A stretch of DNA of 64,000 bases from Manduca sexta (Eukaryota > Arthropoda > Insecta > Lepidoptera > Sphingidae): the NCBI RefSeq assembly GCF_014839805.1, contig NC_051129.1, positions 8,064,920 through 8,128,919 on the forward strand. Direction: 5' to 3'. The notes below the pieces were generated by a model that ran no database searches, had not been told where the DNA came from, and saw only the letters and a list, made by a program, of their open reading frames with translations. Positions 1 through 9,100 of the stretch are shown one piece after another. Position numbers and translations under genes: made by a program. How positions within the stretch are numbered: the first letter of the stretch is position 1; every line of letters begins with the position of its first letter.

Positions 1-1661
1 CAAGATTAAATCAAAAGGTAAAAATACCGAATGTTCACAAAAGGAAAAAAGCGAGAAATGGGTTAAGTGGTGGTAGTGATCATGTTATGATTATATCAGT
101 TTCTGAAAGGCTGATCTGCAAAAAATACCTAATACGCTGTCAAATATCTTGTTGAGTGCCGTTTGAGTTGCTACTAGCAAAATTAACTACGTTGAATTGA
201 TCATCATGTCATTTAATAGAACTATTTAAGAATCATATGTCAATGTCATTATGAATTTCTAGAACGCTGCTTACGCGGTGATCTTAGCTGAAACTGATGT
301 CAAAAGCTTTGAAAACTAATTAGTGCTCATCAACAAATGAACTGTTACAAAAGATTAATTAGTAAAATTGTATAGTTTGTAATATATTACAAGCTGTAGT
401 AGGCATATTTTCTTTAGAAAAAGTGTTTCGTGTCGACATGTGTTAAATGAAAGTGGTCATAGATTAGTGAATTTTAATGAATGTTTAAGGAACCTAAATT
501 TATTTCACAGCGCTGTTAAATTAAAAGATATTAGTTGAACATAATTTTGATCAGCTTTTTATATATCAATTGCTTTGCTTTTTATAATCATTGGATATTA
601 AAAAGTCCTGAATCCACCTCTTGCATCCAGTTATGCCTTCACGTACAATGTAATATAATCCTTTTCTAATTCGTGCATACAATACAACGTCCCAGGAAAT
701 ATCTCATCTCGCAAGCGAAGGTAATAGCTTGTTGAAATATTTATATCATAAATCTGTACAATATATACGTAATTGAGTGGCTCTCGATAGAATAAGTGAA
801 TGTCATACGTAATATTATAATCATAATTAACGTATTATAAACTACGGTATTATTACCGAATACTATTGAGTAACAGTATAAATTTCGTGTAAATTAGATT
901 AATAGATGTAGGTAGATAATATATTAGATTTTGAATTTTATATCAGTTTTTTATTTTTACATTTTGTCCTGACGTTTTCGAGATTCTGTAGTCTTCGTGA
1001 TCATGGGGCAGATTGACGTATTGGTTGTCCGAAAAATCATTACAGTTACAGTCAGTTACAATATCTTCCTACAATTTACAATTGTACATGATATGTTTTT
1101 ATTTTTAAATTAGTTGTTGATGGATAATGAGCTCATAGTAACTTGAAGTCTGACAGCTGGTCTTTTAATTTCCGATTTAATTTAATGTATTTAACAGGAT
1201 CTCAACCTTTTGCAAGTTTCTAACCAACATAAGATTTTACTGTAGATTTTTTAAAGCACTGGTTTCAAAGAGTACCTTCTAAATTAAACTCATTTTAAAG
1301 TTTATAAAATGAGTTTAAATAACTGAATTATCGTAAAGATTAATTAGATTTATAATTTAATCGCCTAAACTGCTGGGAATACTTTACTTCAAATTCCCTG
1401 CATCTCGGTTGGCAATAAAATTAGTCACCCGCTCTTCCTTCAACGTAAAATTAACCTCATACATATGAAGTGCCACCTCCGCACTAAGTGGCCCTAATAA
1501 AAACTTCATAATGTCGCAATTTTCCTCTTGAAAACTTCTTAGGATATTATTTCAGTTTAAGATACCTACATATAGTCCCAAGGAAAAATTTTGGATAAAC
1601 GTAAACAAAAGTTAATTAAACTGTGATGTGGAACACGAGGAATTTAAAATTGTTCTTAATT
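1..1661. other. Gene-free AT-rich sequence
   Basis: Stops occur in all frames and no repeat family is recognised. Only a 12-bp-arm hairpin at 1286-1297/1305-1316 is visible. Confidence 0.6.
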
Positions 1662-1988
1662 TATACTGGTGGTAGGTCTCTCAAATGTGAGGGTCCGCCT
1701 GGGTAGGTACCACCGCAATGTCTATTTCTGCCACCAAGCAGCAGTGTGTAGTCACTGTTCACTGTTGTGTTCCGGTTTGAAGGACATTGTAGCCAGTGTA
1801 ACTACTGGACATAATAAGACTTAACACCTCATGTCTTAAGATGGCGGATGGTGGAATACCAAACGATACTTTGTAATTCAATGTGTTGGATGGTGTTTCT
1901 ACTGTTTATGGGCGGTCGTATCGCTTACCATGAGGCGAAAAGTAAGCTCGTCTCAACATTTAAAAAAATAAAAACAATAAAATACAAA
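1662..1988 (+). mobile_element. 3' end of a non-LTR retrotransposon (family C)
   Basis: A non-coding tail with the blocks 'ttccggtttgaaggacattg', 'gtgtaactactggacataa' and 'gggcggtcgtatcgcttacc', ending in A-rich sequence. A second copy lies inverted at 47957-48190. This text is common in lepidopteran genomes as a LINE 3' end. The clade is not resolved here. Confidence 0.65.
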
Positions 1989-1990
1989 TA

Positions 1991-2087
1991 AGGTTAGAGG
2001 GCCCTATTCGCATTTTTGACTGTCTTGAACGTCCGTTATTGCAAAAGACGGATTCACTCCTATAGACGGAATAGGGCCCCCTAACCT
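1991..2087. mobile_element. Short TIR element (MITE), family M, copy 1
   Basis: A 97-bp element with 19-bp terminal inverted repeats (AGGTTAGAGGGCCCTATTC; the right end matches with one mismatch). The interior has 'gcaaaagacggattc', shared with the copies at 31758-31962 and 54595-54763. No transposase. It lies directly after the LINE tail. Confidence 0.75.
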
Positions 2088-2869
2088 GAATTCATTATGG
2101 CAGTGTGGTAACCCTGAGATTATGGATATATAATGTAAATAATATAATTTGTGATGATTCTCTATTATGTAGCCTATTATAAATAAATGTGAACTTGACT
2201 GATTCCTTAACACTTTTTTCCGACTTCATAAATGCTTTTAATGTAAATCTTTTTTTATATTTTGAACACAGACCATTGGTTCCGACTTTAGGTGAATTAT
2301 TGGGAAGGGGAAGGATGTCTTAATTTTAATATTGAGTGGAGTTGCAAGTTTGTAACGAGATGGCTAGACGAATGCATTTCTTCCTGTAACTAATGGAGTA
2401 ATTGGATTTGAGACGGAGATGCCATTTGGAATTGTCGGCGATTACTTTGTAAGGGATTTAAAACATTATTCTTACAGTAGATACGTGTTAGTATTGACTA
2501 ATAAACATTGTTAAAGTAATGTAAAATCTAGAGGGTATAAAAAGTTATAGAATATTTGAACATTTAAAAAATAGTCTAAATGCAAAACTCCTATGCCCTA
2601 TTTTTTCCTGATGATTCGTTTTTATAGTGATTAACATACGCAAAAACGTAGCGCATTCAGGAATTATGTTTTTTTACATTATACACGCTATAGAACGCGT
2701 GAATCGGAAAAATGCTTTGTGGAGACGTATTAAACACAACCTCTGCATGTCCTAAAGTACAATCTGTATCTGACCGATGAAAATGTCATGAAAAACTAAA
2801 ACCATCAATAAATATCAGTATCTATACAGATCAAGATTAAAATGCATAATTAAAGTATTTAAAAACAGA
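2088..2869. other. Gene-free sequence downstream of the SLC5-like gene
   Basis: AT-rich, with no recognised gene, repeat or RNA. Confidence 0.55.
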
Positions 2870-2875
2870 TTTATT
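2870..2875 (-). terminator. Poly(A) signal overlapping the stop codon
   Basis: The minus strand reads TAATAAA, so a canonical AATAAA overlaps the TAA stop of the SLC5-like gene. No other AATAAA was noticed on this strand nearby downstream, which would imply a very short 3' UTR. Confidence 0.5.
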
Positions 2876-3171
2876 ATCTATCAATAACATCTTTTAAATG
2901 TTTCAGGGCTTCATCCAAGGCGACGTAAACTTCTTGCGTATTCGGCGCTCTCGCTTCCAACGAGACTGTGGCACTCCTGAACAGGGATTTGTGGAGCATA
3001 CTTTGAGTCAGAGGGCAGAAGACATCAGGGTTCATGGAGTCGGTCCTCGACTTCCCTGTCAAGTAGCTCATAGGAACTCCTATCAGAAGCACTGAAATGG
3101 CGCCAGCGAAAGGGCAGTATGTGAAAGAGATCCGAAAGAGGGATTGCAGAGGTTTTGTTGGTAATTGGGTT
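2874..3171 (-). CDS. SLC5-like gene, exon 10 (last, with stop)
   Basis: Acceptor TTTATTCCAG after an eight-T tract. Encodes LFRISFTYCPFAG, the final membrane helix ending in SYLTG, and a cytoplasmic tail to R602. The stop is TAA at 2876-2874. The tail matches the family pattern of a last helix followed by a short charged C-terminus. Confidence 0.92.
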
Positions 3172-6100
3172 CTGGAATAAAAAAAAGTATATTAGTAACT
3201 TTATCTTCAAATAAATATCAGGCAGATAACATAAACAATTACCAAAAGTCGTCACACTCTAATCTATCGCATCTATTTCATTTGTTAAAACCAAAACAAT
3301 ACTTAAAATACATTATGTTTAAAATTCAAATATACCTACTGAACGCAAAGCCGTATTAAACCATCTAATACATTGAATTAACAAACTTTTTTTTCAGCAA
3401 AATGCAGATATTGTTCTTTGTTGTTTTGTGTCTGAGAAAGCAATGGTGGCGCATGAAGCCTCGAGCAAAAAGAACTAACGAACACAACGTTTCAAGACGC
3501 GCGTTCAATAGTTTCAAACACCGTGATTTCATAGAAAAAAAAACCACCGAACGAAAGTCGTAAAACTGTACGGATGGGGTAATAGTAATATGGAGAAAGT
3601 TTTAATAAGGGGAATGGGGATGAGGAATAATTGTGAGCCGCGTCTCGATATCACCGAAGTTACGAACGAAGATTAAAACTTCGACCGGGAATCTCTAACC
3701 AAGTGTGAACTCATTGGTGGTCGTAATAAAAATGTTCCATGGTCGTAAAATCAGAGATATGGCTCGCTGTTCACCCACGTAATTGAGTTCTAAACGATTA
3801 ATGTTACTTTTACTGAGTATGGTTTTAAACTTTGGCTTTATTATAAAGCTGTTAGCTAACAAAGAGTAGATAGGGGGTACCTTTGACCTCAGTTTATTTT
3901 TATCTCAGATATGTTGTATGAGAACCTTAAAATACTCAATAGTATATTGTAATTTTTTATCCAATCATAAGTTATAGTAAAGGGTTTGTCTAGTAACAGA
4001 TAGCTACATTTGTACTGAATCAAGTGGCTTACAATTATTCGCGATTTATTGGTTTAAACTTTGAACTGATATCATATTTATACCTATATTTAACAATTAT
4101 TTTTTACGGTACGTAAATTATCTTATTATTATTGGTGATAGTTAGATAATTATCACCAATAATCATTACACAATAATAATTTTCGACTAAAAAAATGTTC
4201 TGCCATTTACTTTAAAAAAAAATTATCAAGAAGATAAATAAATCAAATAAAATCTCTATACCTACTTTAATCTTTAGCTACGGAATAAAAAAAACAAAGC
4301 ACTGATTAAATCAGATCTTATAAATAAAAAAATAATATTGTTGATAGAAATATTTTTATATTGCGTCGATACGGCAATGCAAAACTTCATCCTACAGCAT
4401 TTTCAATAATCGTTTAATAAATTGGCATGTAGTTTGTCTTCGTTAATTTAGTTGCAAGCAAAGCTAGAACAGCTGTTGTACAACTACGATCTGAGTGCTT
4501 ATTGCCAACTTAGGTCCACTTAACTCGGCTTAAGCATTGCGGTTGACGTGCCGATTGCAACTTTCAATAGTTGTTAACAGCTCGTTTGCGGTTTATTGAA
4601 TCATTGCATTCTGCTAATAAAATTATATAAGAGAAAGTATGGGATCATTATTTTAATTGAGTTTAAGTAATAATGATTAGTGGATCTTGTGACAGTGTAG
4701 TAAAACCGTAAATTCCATAAATAAGATCCTGGCTTCCACAAACAATTCGAAAAATATGTTTTTGTCGTATTTTTCGATTTTTAAGACACAGGTTTTCACA
4801 TCTTTTGTCTCTATTTTTGTGATAGGTTTCGTCGGCATGTCGTTCTATACGTTCACTCTGATATGCGTCTGCTTACTACCACTCATACTCTCAAAATGCT
4901 TTTTTTAACCAAATCTGACGCAGGACCCGAAAACATTATTAATATCCCCATTATTAATACCTAAAATATGAGATCCACTCTGCACACTGTCAAAAAATAG
5001 TGTACGCCTTCCCTCAATCTACAGTCCAAGCATAAAACCCACTTTTAAACTGAAGTGACTTAACTAAAAGATTTATGTACCTTCTTATGTTTTTTGCTTT
5101 AGTGTTATTATTTAAAATGTATGGTGTACATATTTATTTAAAATGTATGGTTTTATGGGTGCTATAAAATGTTCATCATTGGACACAAGCTTGACCACTG
5201 TGTGTTCAAGTTGCGATTCCGCTTAATCCATTACGAATAAATGCTTGATTTTATGTTTTATACTAATAATAATATTTAGACTTACGCAGCGTTTGGTAAT
5301 GCAGTAGAAATATTGTCCAGAATGATGTGTGTTAAATTCGCTTTTCCGCATCCTGTTGTAAGCAGAGGTTTTCTTTGGAAGGTTAGGGCTCCTCTTGCTA
5401 AAGAATTTTCGGCACCAATAAGTAACCAACCGCACAGCATAAGACTTAATAAACATCCACCTAAAGCCCCCTAAAATTACGGAAAGAATAAATTAAATTG
5501 TTATTATTGTTTTATTTCAACGTATAGTACTCAACGCCATCTGTTATTCGTGAAGTTTAACTGGTAGTGACATCTATGTAACTTGAATTAGAAACTTATC
5601 TTTTTAATGCAGACTACGGCAATATTGTTATGATTTGAGTGAACAAAGTACAGGCTATCATCGGTAGATGGCGTTATACAAAATATATTGATTTGATTTT
5701 CGAATAATGAGAATAACAATATTATTTTAATGCATACTACATTTTTCTTACAGAACAATTTGCCCTGGAAAAGACTATCCCCAGTGTAAACAATCCCAGT
5801 AATGTGCCAGCTGTCACTCCCGTCACACCAGACGCTACATGTTGCAGACGATCCAGTTCCTTTGCAAACCACACCACGCAAGCGCAGTAGCAACCCACCA
5901 GGACGCAGAGAACCTAAAAAAATAAATAATTACACATGTCCATTTTCACTTTTAATTGTGCGGTTTTGGCTGCTAAAGTACTGAATAGTTACTGATCTGA
6001 ATAGATTTTTTTTTTATGTTAGACTTAAATGTTCCTATTCCTGGAGTCGTATTAGTAGATTCAACTCCTCAGTTTCGCTTTGAAGGCCGATATCGGCTGA

Positions 6101-9100
6101 GACGCTTTCAAATGATTCAGCGTCTCAAGATACCCATAATTAATAAACTGATATAAACAATATTTAATCGATAACTTAAGGCACAGTATTTAACAGACTC
6201 AGCTGACAACAGGCACTTAAATGACAGCTCAAGTTTTGTTTATATAGAATGTTCAATACCATAAATGTTACTTAAGATTCCACTCAAAGGTGAGATTGGT
6301 TTATAAATACGGTTCCAAATATTTTTCACTTGGCTCTTAGTATAAGAGCTATCCTATTCTATATTCTGTACTTTTTATTTTAGGTTGTTGAATAAAATTG
6401 ATTGATTTACCAATGAAATGTAATGAAAAGGATGGCTTACCTTCATGATTTTGCAGCAAGCAATTTCATTGGTACTCTGTGGCATCCAAGGTCTAATAAA
6501 CTCTTCAAACAATACACCGGCGATGGAATTTATCAACGAAGCAATGCATCTGTAATAATCTAATCTTAGGTTAATAATTAATATATTTTAATTTATAAAG
6601 CAAAATCAATTGTGATTATAACCCACCCTGTAGTTGCACTAAAGATAGATATAATGAATATTCCACATATTCCAGGAAACATAGCTGATAAACTATTTAA
6701 GAATTGCGGGACTAACTGAAAAAAGAGAAAATTAGATATCAGTTCAAACCAAAATATGAACTCCTGGTTTTTGGTACTATAATTTATTGAAAGTGTATAA
6801 AAACAAACATACATCACGACTTTTTCCCCAAAGGGGTAAAAGAAACGCAACCACTTTTGGCCGAGCGCGTTCCATCCCATGATGTGATAAGAGGCGAGCG
6901 CATCGCCACAGGCACAAATTTCAGACTCTGATAGTGATACCAGAAAACCCAGATATCACTTTGATCCGGGCTTCAAATCCGCTCACACTATACATTGTAT
7001 ATATAGCGTGCGCGTGTATACAATGTATAGCGTATTATCGTATAGTATAGTATACAGTTGTATAGTATACAACTACCCTATCGAGACTGTCAGAAGAGTA
7101 AAAAAGTCTTGAAAAATACCTGCTCATGTTTCCTTATTTGACCACTCAACAATGGATCGCATTCATCAAACCATGCATATAACGCTAGACCCAGAAAGCA
7201 AGAGAGCAGCTTCATCAGAATCACTCCAGCACAAGATATCATTAGACATAGCCTTGCTTTACTAATAGTAGGAACGGCCAGAAGTTTTTGTAGCGTAGAT
7301 TGGCTGAGAGCTATCTTCCAGAGCCAGTTCGTGCTTAGGGCCAGTGTGACTGCGAAGAATGACGTGTGATGAGCAAGTTCTGGATCTGGGCTGGAATGAG
7401 TGAAATAAAATTTGAGGTTTCCTTTGTTTTTTTTTTATTGCTATGACGTTACTGCAACATACGAATTCAAATAATAATTGAAACCTAAACTTATTTAGGG
7501 CGCTGCCTTCGCGCGGCGTTTAGCGACAAATTGAAGGCGTTCTTAAGTTTTTTACTCTACAGTCGTTTGAGTTGTGGCAATTATTATGAATTTACAAAGT
7601 AGCGCGGCTAAAACGGTGCGGTTGGGCTAAAGTCACACGGCACTAAGCGGCTTATATGAAGGTGCTCTAATTAGAGATTAATTTACACTCTGTACAAAAT
7701 AAAGATAAATATTTAAGATTTTTTTATAGATTTGATTCAGACTTTTTTGTAGAATCATGATGAATGGTATAAACTTTCAAAATTCCGATTTAATCATCCA
7801 AACATGAAACTTACTCATATAAAACCAATCGACCTCCGCGACTGGCTCTCTCCCACATACTTTTAAAGCCTATTGGGAGCAGCGCCAGACCACTTGGCAG
7901 TGCAGTGCCAGCTAATGCCAGGAAAGATGTTACTATGCCAATGCTGACTATGGCTCGTAATCCGCCAACAGCGATAAACGTGGCACAGGACACGCATAAT
8001 ACCGCCGTGATACGTCCCGCCAGAGGATTTGTAACTGAAAATTGATAAGATATCTAAAATTCCTACAAAACATATCATGACACTTCTTATTGCAGAAAGA
8101 TATCAATTACAAAACCCCTTCTAGGCTTAGCCCGTCCTGTAAAGGCCACTAGTAAACAATTACATAATATTAATAAAATAAACAATAATAATTGGCTTAT
8201 AGTAGTGTTTTTTTTAAATATTTTGTGAGAGGTGCTTGATGATTCAGTGAAAACTTGTTTTAACTAGTGAAAATGCGTTGTAACTGAGAACGGGTTTTAA
8301 CTGTAACATATGTACACATTGCATTATTTAGAAAAGTACGTAAAGCCATTGATCTTGCGACTGATCTCTCTCCGGTCATTTGGTTTAACGTCTCACCGAA
8401 CTATGAAAATGAAGGAACAGAAGAGTGTACGCGTGTAATGCGCACACACTTGTGCACTTTAATATCTCCTCAGTACCTACTTCGAAGATCTTGAGATTGG
8501 CCGTGGTCGCCGAAATTCGGCTAGAAACGAATCTATCACCAAAATTTGGCCTACTTGGCCTGCTATAAATTAAAGATAACCCACGTACAATAAATTGTTT
8601 TAACGTTGACAATTAATTCTACTGGCCATTAGGAACTATTAGAGCCGAATTGCACTGTTATATTGCGCTGTTAATAGAACTGCAGTAAGATACCGTACAG
8701 TTATTTAAGTAACATTTTTATTTACCGCTGCCATTTATTACAAGACACAGATTTTTTTTTACTGAAAATACGATCGCGTTGCGTCTAGTGCCTATTTTCA
8801 TTTCTTAGTTTCCAGACCAGCAATTCATTAAAATAAATGGGCTTTATTGATCTCGACTTGAATTGGTGAATTTAATGTAATAAAGTTAATTCGAAATGCC
8901 GCTAATACCTACTTACAATAATTATTATAATCATAACAAAACACATCAAGTAATTAGTGAAAAATTACAACTGCGCACAGTTAGAACTTAACGTTGCATT
9001 TGTGTTGCATCTCAATTGTTTGATTAATTTTATGACGTTGGGTGCAACAAACATACACAGCGTTACTATTACAAACAAGTACTTTTCCTAGTCAAACTTA

